A stretch of DNA of 64,000 bases from Marasmius tenuissimus (taxonomy: Eukaryota > Basidiomycota > Agaricomycetes > Agaricales > Marasmiaceae). Under the pieces are notes generated by a model. That model saw only the letters and a program-made list of their open reading frames with translations, ran no database searches and was not told where the DNA came from. The position numbers and the translations under genes were made by a program. The DNA lies in contig JAQOTA010000035.1 of NCBI GenBank assembly GCA_029532415.1, positions 520,538 through 584,537 on the forward strand, written 5' to 3'. This document shows, one piece after another, positions 44,991 to 59,313 of the stretch (the first letter of the stretch is position 1; each line of letters opens with the position of its first letter).

Positions 44991-45406
44991 ATGCGTTTCA
45001 CGACCCTCTTCGTCGCCATCGCTGCCTTCGCAACCGCTGCTTCAGCCGCCAACATCCAAGGCAGACAATTTGTCCCCCCACCCGAGCTCGGTTTAAAGGG
45101 CGAGCCCAACGACCTGCGCAACTGCCCCGGTAGCGGAGTTGCCGATGCGTGTAACCTCGAGAGACCTGTAAGTCTTGGTTGTCCCTAATACGGTGTAGTA
45201 CTCGTACTGACCTTCGCCTTGTGCTTAGTGCAACCGTATCCGAATCAACTACGGGACTCAGATGAAGGGACACTACGTTTGGTACGCTCATCGTCCTCGC
45301 TTCTATTCTCACCTGCTTACTTTGACCTTGCAGGTACAACTACAACACCGGCGATATCCCCAAGGGAGTGAACGTTGGCACGGAGGCTTCGTGCTCAGAC
45401 TTCTGA
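44991..45406 (+). CDS. Small secreted four-cysteine protein (paralogue 2)
   Basis: Exons 44991-45167, 45229-45281 and 45334-45406 (177, 53 and 73 bp) with GT-AG introns of 61 and 52 bp give 100 residues. The signal peptide is MRFTTLFVAIAAFATAASA. The cysteine pattern C-X8-C-X5-C-X36-C and the block RIRINYG ... GHYVWYNY match paralogue 1. The last exon ends CSDF in both. The two genes point away from each other, so they arose by an inverted duplication. The segment between signal and first Cys is longer and Pro-rich (VPPPELGLKG). Function unknown. Confidence 0.92.
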
Positions 45407-48402
45407 TCGTACTACCCATATCAGATATTTATACAACGCAATATGTAATCTTATCCACATTATTCGTTCGCCATTATGCACCCCACAAAGCAAGCGTTCG
45501 CTATAAAGAGTGGGCCTATTAGCAGTGGGCACCATGTTTATGTAACTGGAGCTGAGAGGAGGGTACTGCCCCATCGAGGCGTACTCCAGGTCGGTATCTA
45601 TAACCACAGCCAGCCACAGGAATCTACAGCATGACCCTGAACGACAGCAACCCCAGCAAAGCTCCAACACCCCCATGCGACGAAGTCTGACCTGTATTCA
45701 AAGGGCGGTGTGGTCGCGAGACGAGGTTAATTCTCGCGCAACCTTCTCAGATGTACGGTTTTCTGAAAGGATCATATCAGTTGCAGTCGCAACCGCATGA
45801 AAGCAAGACGACTTACCTTTTCACTTGCGATTGCTGAATACGGTATACACGCCACGTCTAGGAAGCTAATTTCAAATGCTCAGTGTCGTCTCCTTCATCC
45901 GTCCGAGGATTCTTGCGAGATATCTTCCGTGCCTTAGGAAGCCCTTGAGTTCATACCTGGCGAGAAAGAAAGATGATTAGAATGAGATTACCAGCCATGT
46001 CCTGTACGACAGACGCACCTGAAACTGATCACGAGGACCTTCATGCGGCACCCAACCACTAACAACAAACAGACCTCTTCCGGGTTACACCATTGGTGTT
46101 GGTGCGCCGCAGGTAGGTGTGTTGGTACAGATAGTCGAAGCACAACCATCCGTTAGCCCGGCGAGATTTCGTGTCGAAGCAGGTACTTTTGGTATAGATG
46201 GACGAGGCGACCGTGAGGGGCCCAAAGTCTGATAGCGAAAGGTGCTGTGACTAGGGGGAAGGAGGCAGTTAGACATCGTGCTAATAGTAAGGAAAGCAAC
46301 GGGGCCCGGTACTCACCATGCTCTCAATTCTGTATTCATTCAAACCCTTTTCATCTCTCCCGATTGATGATGGAGGCCCCCATCTCGACGAACATGAAAC
46401 GCAGGGAGACGACGACGAGAGGAGGTCCAACCGAAAACTAGCTTGTGCCGGCCCGTCATGCTGAAAAGAGGTGGAAACCCACGACGCAAAGATGGAGGAG
46501 AGGGTAGCGATTGAGAGTTTGCGCGGACAGAGTTTCGAACTTGGCGTCCTTCTCCTTGTGAAATCAAACCGACGTCTGGCTTCGGGTCTAGAGGTGCAAA
46601 CGTGAGTACCATATTGAAGAGCTATACACTAGGAGGTAGCGCACCTGACTTCTCAGGACGCTTGTGCTTGGCGAAAGGTCGGCAACCGTCAAATCTACCC
46701 AACACCACCGAACGACCAATGGTGACCAGAGACACTTGTACGCCGCCGAGACTGGCCAGTACGATATCCAGAGGCCGCCCTCCTTCCCATGGGGGCTCAC
46801 GAGTTTTCCTCCTGTTGCTATGACCGGTTCTGGCTTCGGTGGGCAAACCGACCGAGGTTAAGAAACCCAGGCTGCAAGTAGAGGTGGAAAGATCAGCTAC
46901 ACGCACATCAACTTCTACAAGCATGCGTACCGTAAGCCTGTTTCCTCAATAACATGAAAATGAATTCCAGAGACCCCCCCCCCTTCGACCGAACAGCCTG
47001 TACAGCCAGACACTGGCAGGGGGTCCCTCCCACTCCGGCGCCTAAAACTACATCGAGATATGGGGCGGAGACAGTGAGCCTCAACGTCCGCAGCTAGTGT
47101 ATCTAAGGTGTTCTGGCTCTATATGCACCTCTTGAGAATAAGAGCGCCCGAGATTGCAGGGCGGAGCAGCCTTTATCGAAGGTTGTCGTCGGAAGGGAAC
47201 GGTGGCTGTGCAACCAATACCGGAAGGTCTTCCAGCAGTCGAGAGATGCAAACGATGGTGGGGGAGACATTTGGGGCCTTTCGCAGCACTCAATAGAGCG
47301 TCGCGTGCACTACTCCGTCGGTAGGCGTGTCATCGGTGCCATGATCGTGCCAATGCTGTGATCTATTCGTGAACAAAGTTGACGGCTTTCAGGATAATGT
47401 GCTCTACTTGACCAAGGATATCAGCTCCGAAAAACGATCTCGTGAAGTTTTGGAAGGTATTTTGCTCACGACTTTCTAACGCATTTACTGCATTGCTTCG
47501 CGAAGGAGTGGCAATCCCTAGTACTCCCTCTGGAGCTTCGAGAAGTTTGCTCGCGTGGAGGGCGTGCCTGTCAACGCCCAAGAGTAAGGTAATGGCCGGC
47601 TGCTGAGTGTATCCTGGACTCGGAATGCCAATGTGAACGACGTTGTTGTTCCAGGTTCGAGTGCGCGAAAAGCAAATAGATCGTTGATATTTCTTTCGAC
47701 TAAAGCATGTCCATAAGTGAGGTATGTGTTTCGATACCGTAAACGGCAGGAGGGGGACAGGAAAGGGTGATTACTGAGGGATGCGATATTGAAGATGGCA
47801 GAGCCACGATGAACACTGGAACGAGGGTACGTCCGGTGCGGTAATCAGGACGAGTCTGAAGCGAACACAAGGAGGTCCTGATCTCCCCGGTTGTAGGAGA
47901 ATGACGTCGTTGTAGGCCTAACCATGGTGAGCTCAAGGGTGAACCCAATAACGAGGCTATATGAGAGGAATTTGAACGAGGAAAAGACGTTGGCCGGGGT
48001 GAGTCGGATACGGGAACGCGGAGTGATTCGAGTTTTCTCAAAGTGGAAATTGGCGTAAAATCCATTGCTGTGATGGGCGCACGAACCCATGATGACTCCA
48101 AAGCCAAGAGCTAGAGGAAGGAAACAGTCAGCGTGGAGAAAGGTTGCTGGTGAACACAGAAACGCACATCTGGTTCGCATAGTCCAAATTCATTTCATCC
48201 ATCGACCATCTAGCCCCTCGATAGTAGAATCTGATTTCCCACCTTTGCCACCAAAACGGCCGTAGCGAAAGCAAGGGCCGTGAGCATCCGTACTGGAGAT
48301 CCAACCGTAGTTAGTGAACCTGAATGCGACCCTGGGCGTTGCTCCTCTTGTGATGTAGATGACCTTGTGAGGAGACGGCAGAGAGACCCTTTTTGCATAG
48401 AT

Positions 48403-48429
48403 GGCCTGAAGTGCCTGAAGTGCCTGAGG
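48403..48429 (+). repeat. Three tandem 9-bp units
   Basis: The unit TGCCTGAAG is repeated three times with one change in the first and last copies. Confidence 0.8.
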
Positions 48430-49599
48430 TCAGTTCAATGAAAATGGGAATACAAATCGAAGTACCTGAAGAACGAAAGCCTAGCTCAGACAGAGAATCC
48501 AAGTTTGGACAAGATTGGTGCTCCTCAAGGCCTATGGCGAAATCCACTGTCCCGGAGAGAGCGAATGAAAAGAAGTGATTGGCCCGTGTGGTTGACAAAG
48601 GAACCGTCACGAACAGTAGGCTGCATATCATCCCGAGTCCCCTCAGTCAACCGGCGTTGGCGTTACGCGTTTGAAACTCCTAGTACCACAATTTCATACG
48701 CACAGGGACGTAACAGCAAAATGCCAGCTTTATCAAAGTAGAAACATTCATATGAAAGTCTTCTGTTGTCTGTGAACGTGAATGTGAGTCGCAAACGCCG
48801 CAGGATAGAGGTTTGGACCCACACAGTACATTGAAAGATATCGGGGTTGAACCTGTAGAAATTTGCAAAAAGATCGCAAAAAAAGCCCTTCAGGTCTTTA
48901 TTCTAGCAGTTAGCAGAGGATTCTGAACAAAAATCATTGTTTTTGCTCACCGTCAACGTTCAGGTCGAAGTCGCGATGTCGCGGCCATCGTGGTTGAGAT
49001 AAAATATGCTTGCACTGCCACTGACAAGCAGGCCGCCGGCAAAACTGCCATCTTCCCGCGCTTGGACCAGCTAAAGCGCCCAATTTGGGCGCGTTCATTG
49101 AGCGGCCAATAAACGCTGGTTCTCTAAGTTGAACATTGAGATATGAGGCTTATGTATGTGGGCTGTGATTTCTGTTATGTCCAGTAATCGATTAAGCACC
49201 ACGATACAGGTTCGACTTGAAGGGCGTACTCTCAAGCTCTGATGTGCAATGAATCGTGCAAAAGCACAGGGACAATAATCGAAAGAGCATGCTTACTGTA
49301 ACTTGAGTTATTTGCCAAGCCTTTGCGGCGAACATAGTCCAGGCTTCTTTCAACTACTCGAATGTTGCCACGCGCTGGGGAGCGTGAGGGTCTTGATTCG
49401 GCGTTGAGGAAAGTACGATGGGCAACATATGATAAAGTCCACTGATATTAAGATAGCCCGTACGCCGTGCCCCTCCCGGATAAGTTTTCGAAAGCGGATT
49501 GTGATCATAAGACCCGAAAGGCAGTTTTTGGATAAAAGAGAGACTGGACAAAGGGAGAAGACTATCACCGAATCCGCATTGTTACTATTTCCTGCGATC

Positions 49600-49624
49600 A
49601 GCATCATGCAAGTTGCATGATGCT
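49600..49624. repeat. Perfect 25-bp palindrome
   Basis: AGCATCATGCAA and its exact reverse complement are separated by a single G. The arms are 12 bp with no mismatch. It could be a dimeric regulator site or a hairpin; no gene is placed close enough to decide. Confidence 0.85.
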
Positions 49625-51420
49625 AAAGCCGGCTAGTGCCTAAATCCTAGTCTCTGGAAGGTAGAGGATATCGACAAGCTGCATATCAAAAATAAATGTC
49701 GGGCTGAATATCGGGAGTAACAGGCTCACCGATGGCAATAGAGCAAAGGAAACATGGAGGTCAAAGCATAGGAGGGGACCGCCACCGCGTGCCTGACGTG
49801 ACTATCATCCCACGGTCGGCATCTCCCGCGTCATCAGGATCATGGTTTCCAAAAATCTTTTGAATTTGTTCGCCCCCTGTTCATCGAATGCTGAATTTGG
49901 AGATATTGGACTAATCATACAGGCTGAAGATTAATGCGAGAACCGGAGGAGCTTCCATTCCTTCCATAAAAACCCGTTACCGCCAGATCGTAAGTGGTCA
50001 AGCGACTCGGCAAGAGGCGGCGCTTATTTCCAGCCCTTCCTGGCCGCAGCTTTGACATATCAGCGCCTCGGGAATCTCAAGATGCAAAGTACAAACCCCC
50101 GCATCTGGGAGAAGATTGCCAAAGATTCGTTGCAGATTTCAATAATAGATTTGAGCTGAAACGGAACGGAGGTTTTAGCCCCTCTTTCCTTCCAAAACCT
50201 TCCAAACACTCCGTCAATCTTGAAGCCTCCTTTCGCACGTTCCGGTAGTGGACACGCTCCTACACAGGCGCAATAAATGCCCGGTATCCCCAAGGGTTCC
50301 TGATATATTCCGATACAATGAACACGAGAGACGGCATGCACATGGAGCTGTAGGCGCCGTAGGGAAAACCCGAATGTCTGGGAACTGATTGCGAACTGAT
50401 TGGACCTACACTATCACGTATTTTCAATGGGTTTACAACATATAAGAATTCATTGGAGGCTTCGAGCGTTCCTCATAAGATAGATGAGATAGATGGAACT
50501 CACGGAAGGATAGGGGATCTGGTGGATATATATCGAAACAGGATATGTGATGTCCCCTTATGGCGGGAAGGTAAGGAAGAACGAACATTGAGTGAGGTTA
50601 GTCCCTATCAAAGGCACCGAGACAATGTTCAGGCCCTGTTGCGTCCCTCAAAGGTTTCCATCGCAACCTCCCTCTGGTGGCAAAGAATCCTTTCTGCGGG
50701 TTTTGCCGAAGAGATTCAGTCGGCAAGTGAAAGCAAAAAGCAGACAAATTCCGGGTCAAAGGCTCACGCGGGGTCGGGTCTTGTCAAATTTACGTGTACG
50801 TGTAGCTCGGGAGCAAAGGCGCACTCGGCGCTTGTGATTCATAGATACAAAGTTCAATGTCATATCAGTTCGAGCATATTGTATATACTTACTCGGGCAC
50901 TCTGAGAATCAGGTAACGAACTTCATTAGAAGGATTCCAAGAGTTACAAGGCGTCCGTCTTACAACTAGGGTTCTGGTTGTCTTGCACGTAGTACTGCTT
51001 GGAGACGTTCTCTCATCACGACCTACAGCGGCCACCAGGCCGCGTTTCACGGGGAAAAACGAATTCAAAAATTCAGTCTTGGGACTCACTGCTGGTGCAT
51101 CCGCGCTAAATTCACTCATATCCTTAATTCCGGCTTGCTCCTGGCTCGCATTCAACGCACCCACACCTGCTGGACGAGAAATCAATGTGCAGATCGCCTC
51201 GATTGACCGATTAACTGGAAGTTCTCTCCCAGAAACACGGTAACAGTCATAACGATTGCCAGCCCGTCCCGTCCTGTATTGATGAACTTTAAGCTCCAGA
51301 TTTAACTGCGAAATCGCCAGTCCCATCCCTATTTGTACGTATCGTTGGAAGTTAACATAAGGTTCAGTCCCTAACCGTGAGCATTTGGACCTACACACAA
51401 CATAAAAGGCAACAGCGTGC

Positions 51421-52379
51421 ATGAACGACACCCCTTCCCCTCCCCCCCAAAGCCCTTTTTTAATAGCCGTAGGCGACCTAAAACCCAGCCATTCGCCGTA
51501 CCACCACGGCTCTCGTCCTCCGTCTCCAATATCGCCTATGTTTTACTTGAAGACCTCAATAGCAAGTTCTAGCAGCTCCTCGGTCTGCCCGGAGACTCTG
51601 GCATCAGAGAGGTGAGTGAATGGGCCTTTGGCGCCTGTTTACCTGACATCGAATACGGCAAGAGTTTAATCTGCATAAACAGATCATCCTGCCCCGAGAA
51701 GCCCAGAGCCCAAACAAAACGGGCTCGTCGAAAGCGACATGGGGACCCCCATCACTCAGATTACACAGTGGTAGACGGAACTATTGTCTATACGACGGAA
51801 AAGAAATGGAAAGGGAGAGAATACAACACACCACCTCCGCCCACGCCGCCACCTCTAGAAGAGAAGGTCGCAATGTGGATGGACAAGCTCCCATCATGTA
51901 GTGGGGACTACCTACCCGCCAGTATACCACCCACATCAGAGCGAGACTTCTCGAGTCTCCCGTGTTCACCTTGTTCATCATATCCACATTCACATTCCCA
52001 CAATCAGCTCCTCAGTCGAGTCTCGTCTTCGTGCCCAGAACTTCTGCACCTCGGCGATCGAGGAAGGAAGGAGCGAACCAAAACATCTCGGGATTCTCAC
52101 ATACAAAGTCAAGACCGAATAGCCCCTCGGTATACCCACGAGCCCGCTCCAACACGATGTCCGAATCAAACCCCTGGGGATCGCGGTTCCTCTCTCAGAT
52201 CCGAGTCGTCTTCATCTCAACGGCACGTCTACTGTCAACAACCACGATGCGATTGGACTTTGGAGAGGTACATGCAGAGCTTTGTTGGACACTATATCGT
52301 TTGTGCAGGGTGTGGACATATCGTGCAGGCGAGGGATTTTGAGAAGCTTCATGATGATCATTGTCGAGATGACATGTGA
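51421..52379 (+). CDS. Pro/Ser-rich protein with Cys-rich C terminus
   Basis: Two exons (51421-51611, 51683-52379) with a 71-bp GT-AG intron give 295 residues. The N-terminal two-thirds are low-complexity (SPPPQSP, SSSSSS, PPPPTPPP) with a basic patch (KRARRKRHGD) that could be a nuclear signal. The C-terminal 45 residues carry C and H in a possible zinc-binding arrangement: YCQQPRCDW, then VCAGCGHIV, then HDDHC, with an intervening His. No named domain is recognised. The gene starts without a strong TATA box and is followed by about 600 bp of spacer before the convergent SRPK gene. Confidence 0.75.
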
Positions 52380-53007
52380 GCCGTGATCGTAGGCTTTCTC
52401 GTGATATTCGGAGGGTGAGGGCATGAATGTTCCTTTCCATTTAGCTTGTATGTTGTACCCCGAGAATAGACGCTCTCAAATCTGCACTTCGATCAGACTT
52501 GTGACACGAGTCGATTGAGTTACAACCTCCCTGCCAAATGACGTGAGATTGTGAAGGGTAGAACGATAGATATGGTACCCCATTGCACATTAAAGAACAT
52601 TCTCAAATGAACGAGGGATTCGGACCTAAGATAGATTGTACAGGTATTCGTTAATGAAACACGATTATTCGGATAGTGTACAGGTAAAAGCACAAACGTT
52701 CGTATTCTCGGTCAGTCTCATATCTCATCGCAAAAGGAATAAAGCCGGTCGGATGACGGTCAACATCACACATCCATCAAACTCGGTAGATTTGTACCAT
52801 CCAGCGGTCGTCAGATTAAGAAATGCACCCGCGCTCAAACTCGCATGCGAGGCAAGCGTGTGTTGTTCCACAGCACCGCGCGTGGAACGCTGTCATCGAT
52901 GTGTGGGCCGTCAAAGGACCCACATCCCTGCCCTGAACTAACCCATTCTTGGAGCATCGAGCTCCTCCCACAGGAAAGCGAGATCCAGAAAGCGAGGAGT
53001 CAAACGG
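52380..53007. other. Intergenic between convergent genes
   Basis: It contains the 3' ends of the 51421 gene (plus) and the SRPK gene (minus). No further gene seen. Confidence 0.5.
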
Positions 53008-55093
<2,086 letters not shown>

Positions 55094-55582
55094 TTATCCC
55101 CAACGGTTAAGACCCGTACGTACCTTGCGGCCCTTTTTTGTCGGTTTGAGCCTTCCTGAAGCTTCTCCTACTCGTTCTCTTCCTTGTGAGCCCCTTCAAA
55201 GGGAAGTTTGGTTGAAATTGATGAGATCGATGTAGAACGAGATGGAGGTCGTGAAGAATAGCGAAGAAAATCAAAAAGGGTTGTCCCTGGTCGGGTGACA
55301 TCAATGGACCGTGCGGACCGGAGTAACGCCTTCACGAAAACACGTGGTGTGACTGTGCCTTCACCACGTTCTTGAATTGCCGCTCCTGCTGAGACGCCCA
55401 ATTTTTTTTTGTTCAAGAACCATCATGGCAACCACTGCGACTCCGGTTCAGCTCAAGACGCTCCTCTGCTCTCTTTTCCAGAACAAAATGTTATCGACTG
55501 TACGCCTGATGGGATACCTAACGAGGTATTCCGCAATCGATCAGTCTTCCCAGCATTGGATGTGGAGGCGCTACACGATGTG

Positions 55583-57294
55583 ATGGCTTCAGAATTGCGT
55601 TTGCTGGAGAGATACGACGAGAAGATCACAGACCTGGTATTTGTTTTGGGAAAACTGAAGTCGGAGAGAGAGGAACTGGAGCAAAGATACAACACCCGTC
55701 GACATTCGGTTTCATCTATCCGAAAGTTACCCGCCGAAGTGCTGGAGAGAATCTTGCTCGAGGCTTGCTCCAGATGGGGGGTAGAGCGAGTGAAATCTCA
55801 ATCTCCATCGATATTCTCTATCAGGATTACTCAGCAGAGACCTAGACCAGTCCCTCTCATCCTGTCCTAATTTGCCTTAGATGGAGAAGGATCGTCATTG
55901 GGGTGCCCTGCATTTGGACCTCCTTACGCGTCGATTGGGGAATCGGAGTCGAGCAATACTCCTCTCATCCAATGACTAAGATACTTCTCGAAAGATCGCA
56001 ACAGAAGCCTTTCACGATACGTGTCGACACGCCAAAAGCCCAGGAAAATATCTCATTAGCGACACCGTTCCTCCAAAATCTCATTACTCGTGCATCTGAT
56101 CTCCAGCTCAGCTGTTTCATTCGACGGAATCGAGATATGTTGCGAGATCTCTCCTTTCCCTTCTTGAGAACTCTCACCCTGGTCAATGACAACTATTTCG
56201 GATGCCCAGGAGCTTTGATGGCCGCTCCAGAACTAACAAGTGTCTTCGTTGAAGGAACGGGTGGCTTGCTCACGGAAACGATCTTTCCTCGACGTCTATT
56301 GAAGTGGAAACCGTGGTCTGACATCCGAATGTCCCAGTTAGTTCTTTTTTCAAAGGCGAATCCCGAACTAGAGGAGTTTTATTGCGACGTATGCAGTCAC
56401 TTGTACTGTCGCCCGCAGGAAGTCCGTTTCCATTTTTTCCAGTGATTGGTTGTTACAGCCTACTACCGCTACCCCTCCAACGCTTTCAGTCGCCTTGACC
56501 TCTCCAGATTGAAGCATCTAACCTACAGTTTTAATCCTGACCGCCGCTTATTCCATCCACCCCCTTCCAATCCGTTCATTACGTTCCTTCGCTGATCTTC
56601 TTCTAACCTCGTAACATTGGAGATATCGGTTCCCCGGGGGTACATCACGTCTAATCCCCAATGGGTAGCCGACGAAGGATATTAGCAGATGGAAGACCAC
56701 ACAGATGACTTGTCAGAGATGCTATTAAGCCTTTCCTCCCTTCTCGCGGTCCAAGACAAAACAGCGGACGTCTACTGACCTATTTTACTCAATTCGTATG
56801 GCTTGTGACCAGTGACCGTTTCATACGAATTTTGGCATTCGTATGGGACCTCCGCGGCGTGTGACACGGAGAAAAATTTTCGTATATAGGTGCCCAGAAC
56901 GCCAAATTTGGCGACTTCAGAAGTGTCATAGGCTGGGACAATTCGGATGGACCCCCTGTGACCTAGTGACCACACGAAAAATATTCGTCAATTTTTGGGC
57001 CTGTGACCTGTGACCAAACGAATTGAGTGAAATAGGTCAGTATCTTCCAAACTTAGCAACTCTAATTTCGAGGCATTCGATGAAGACGACGAGGCTGCGA
57101 AGGCGGGAGTCGAACAATTTTGCCGAAGCGTAGGATCTCGATGGGGCTCTCTGAATGCTCAGTTGAGTTTCACTCTACCTGCAGCTAAACACGAGGCAGG
57201 AAGGGAGGATATTGAGTGTGATGGTGGTGTGGTCAAGAAGCGAGGGTCGGAGACTGTCATTACGATTCCGAGGGAGAAGGGGCACAGTGTGTAG
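55583..57294 (+). pseudogene. F-box/LRR protein gene interrupted by a MITE
   Basis: A coiled-coil-like N terminus (LLERYDEKITDLVFVLGKLK ...) leads into an F-box core (SIRKLPAEVLERILLEACSRW). An intron ending at about 55879 joins to the family's typical WRRIVIGVPCIWTSLRVDW block. Leucine-rich segments continue to 56445. Beyond a stop the coding trace goes on (FSRLDLSRLKHLTYSF, SNLVTLEISVPRGYI) and is split by the MITE at 56775-57040. Removing the MITE and one TA rejoins KTADVY to LPNLATL. One further shift leads into the acidic C-terminal frame ending at 57294. At least two stops and one shift suggest a dead gene; the start Met at 55583 is a guess. Role of the family: substrate adaptor of SCF ubiquitin ligases. 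Confidence 0.75.
56775..57040 (+). mobile_element. Complete TA-flanked MITE
   Basis: The element is 266 bp, flanked by TA on both sides (56773-56774, 57041-57042). The terminal inverted repeats CTGACCTATTT(T/C)ACTCAATTCG are about 22 bp with one mismatch. Subterminal paired motifs follow (GTGACCAGTGACC left; GTGACCTGTGACC right). There is no coding capacity. The TA target fits a Tc1/mariner-type transposase acting in trans. The copies at 5712 and 31647 belong to the same family. Confidence 0.92.
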
Positions 57295-58391
57295 ATATGT
57301 AGCAGTAAATCCCCATTTGAGCTGAGTCTCGGTTTTTTTGGTCTAGCTTGCGTTCGATGAAAAGATTCCAAAATTTTCTGTCTCTCTCGAATTCGAACTC
57401 GTGTACTGTGGAGAATAGAGATTCGAATACGCTGACGGCTTCAATACATATCGTCGTTACGAGATCTACCGCGCATTACTTCTTATTCAGGAATCGAAAA
57501 TTCTGAGCATCACTTGGGCTGGGATTGCCCTACGGGGTACAAGGAAATGCAATTGGAATCGGGGCGGTTGCCTCCTTAATACAGACCGTTACAGTTCTCG
57601 TCACCTCGTATTCTTGACCCATGAATTCTTTGTTCATTACAGAACCCCCCTCCTCGCAAACAATCAAGTCTCTTTCTGATCCTATGAACTCGGCAGCTAC
57701 AAAATGCTTCAAAATCCGTAGAGGCTACGTGGTCGCCGCATTTCTTTGGGTTTTGCTCATATCAGCACCTAACGAACGCACTCAATGAGTTATCGAAATC
57801 GACCCTGACTTCAATTCAGCAACTCTTTACTCTCGTTTGAAGCGCGACGTCGTCAAGGGTTACATCATGTACGTACTCCCGAAATCTCAAAGCAGGTCTC
57901 CCGCATAACTCCGCTTTTTCAGCATCAAGAAATCCTGAATCCTCAGTTTAGGGGCTTGTCTCAACAACGTTATCATGAGCCCATTCACTTGTACCCTCCC
58001 AGGAGGTCTGTTTTCTACCTTAGCCAACAGGCGCCATCGTATCAGATCTCAGTACCATTCTAACCGCGTATAGAAATAGGGGTACCAGCCTCCGACCTCC
58101 CCTCAGTGTATCACTACGGTGCACAATGATTTGCTAGTATCATCGTCCTGCTCTCCCAAGCAGAATCTACGGTCGAAAATTCGATCTCTTGTGAGTTCGA
58201 GGGTTCTGGTAGACGTTGAAGATGTATTATGACACGACAGCCCTTGAGAAAGAATCGAAGTTAGTTGGTTCGACTCCTAGACCGAAAAAGGGTGCAATGT
58301 GTACCGCTCGTGAAACAACCGTGATCATTATTCTGAAAATAGTGAGGGGAAGTATAAGTCATATACCTCGACTTTGTGAAGATGACGAAAC
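57295..58391. other. Intergenic, no supported gene
   Basis: Only short frames occur. Nothing recognisable. Confidence 0.45.
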
Positions 58392-59313
58392 CTACGGGAA
58401 AATGAACAACACACTAGTCCCAGATTTGTACGTTCCAACAATGACCGAAGCCACTATCCCTGAAAAAGATTCCCAACTTCAATTCGATAGCATGGAAGAG
58501 AGATGCCGGAGCTCACCTGAAACTGCTATCGAAACATACAGTGCATCCCTATTCAAAACCGAGCTCAATGTTGGGGCTGACGACCACGCCCACCCCTCTT
58601 TCATCGTCTTTGCCAGTGTTAGGACGCATATGATTATCTGAACGGATAGCTCCCCAAAGCTAAAATCCCATGAGTTCAGAAATGGATAGCTCCAGCAATC
58701 ATTGAGGCGGCGGAAGATCGACTCACACAAACAGAGCAACTCCCATTCCAGGATCTGTATCAAAAGGTTGGGTTGCCAGGCATATGGGATCAAAGTGGAT
58801 ATCCCGGTCGACAACCATGTTCTTATATCGAATAAGAAACCAAATCGTCGGGCCTATCCGGGCCAGAAACAGAGAAATGAGGAAAAGTCCCATGAGGAAG
58901 CTTCGACGGTATAGCGCGTATACTGTGCAATGAGAAGGTTTTACAGCAAGGGAGGGAGTTGACGAAGAAATGGAGACAAACCTCGGAGCATAAGTATTGC
59001 ATGTAACAGCGTGAGCACGACCATGCACACGACTGCCTTAAAGATAGAATAAGCGTGGCAGACGTGAGGTGGCACCGCGGAGTATTTGTGTTTCCAGATC
59101 GACGATATTACGATATCGGCCCTTATGTCGCAAATAGGCAAAGGAAGAGAGTGATTAAAATCCAATGAGTACTTCCTGAGGTCAAACAAACGAGGAATCC
59201 GGTACTCACAACTGGAAGACAACCGTGCAATATTTGCACAACCCGTACAGAACCGTGGCCTTGTTCAGCTCGAGTGGTGGGCTACCATCAACCGTCAACG
59301 TAGTACGCAGCAT
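58392..59313 (-). CDS. DUF6533-like multi-pass membrane protein
   Basis: Exons 59313-59210, 59121-58982, 58922-58729, 58637-58517 and 58459-58392 with introns of 88, 59, 91 and 57 bp join into 208 codons. Hydrophobic spans include AVVCMVVLTLLHAILMLR, SFLMGLFLISLFLARIGPTI and GVALFIIICVLTL. The block ILMLRVYALYRRS is typical of the basidiomycete seven-span family that begins with DUF6533. The usual first span (LL-x-DY-type segment) is not present, so one or more 5' exons are probably upstream of 59313. The sequence LELNKATVLYGLCKYC likely follows an intron rather than this Met. Function unknown. Confidence 0.72.

Larger units (their letters stand above)
45407..51420. other. Six-kb stretch without a firm gene
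   Basis: Many overlapping frames of 60-180 codons exist on both strands. Minus-strand frames at 48631-48311, 48180-47845 and 47581-47363 look somewhat protein-like (for example RGATPRVAFRFTNYGW near 48330, LGVDRHALHASKLLEAPEGV near 47560), and may be exons of one decayed minus-strand gene. I could not join them or name a family. The 180-codon minus frame 51431-50889 and the 150-codon plus frame 50453-50905 have no recognisable features. A perfect palindrome lies at 49600-49624 and a short tandem repeat at 48403-48429. Confidence 0.35.

Noticed and set aside
50453..51431. Frames of 150 (plus) and 180 (minus) codons
   Set aside because: No domain, no homologous pattern, and no splice-consistent extension; kept only as a note in the intergenic entry.
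55107..55416. Minus-strand Ser/Arg-rich frame upstream of the SRPK start
   Set aside because: Probably part of the SRPK 5' leader or chance; it does not splice in frame to the kinase.
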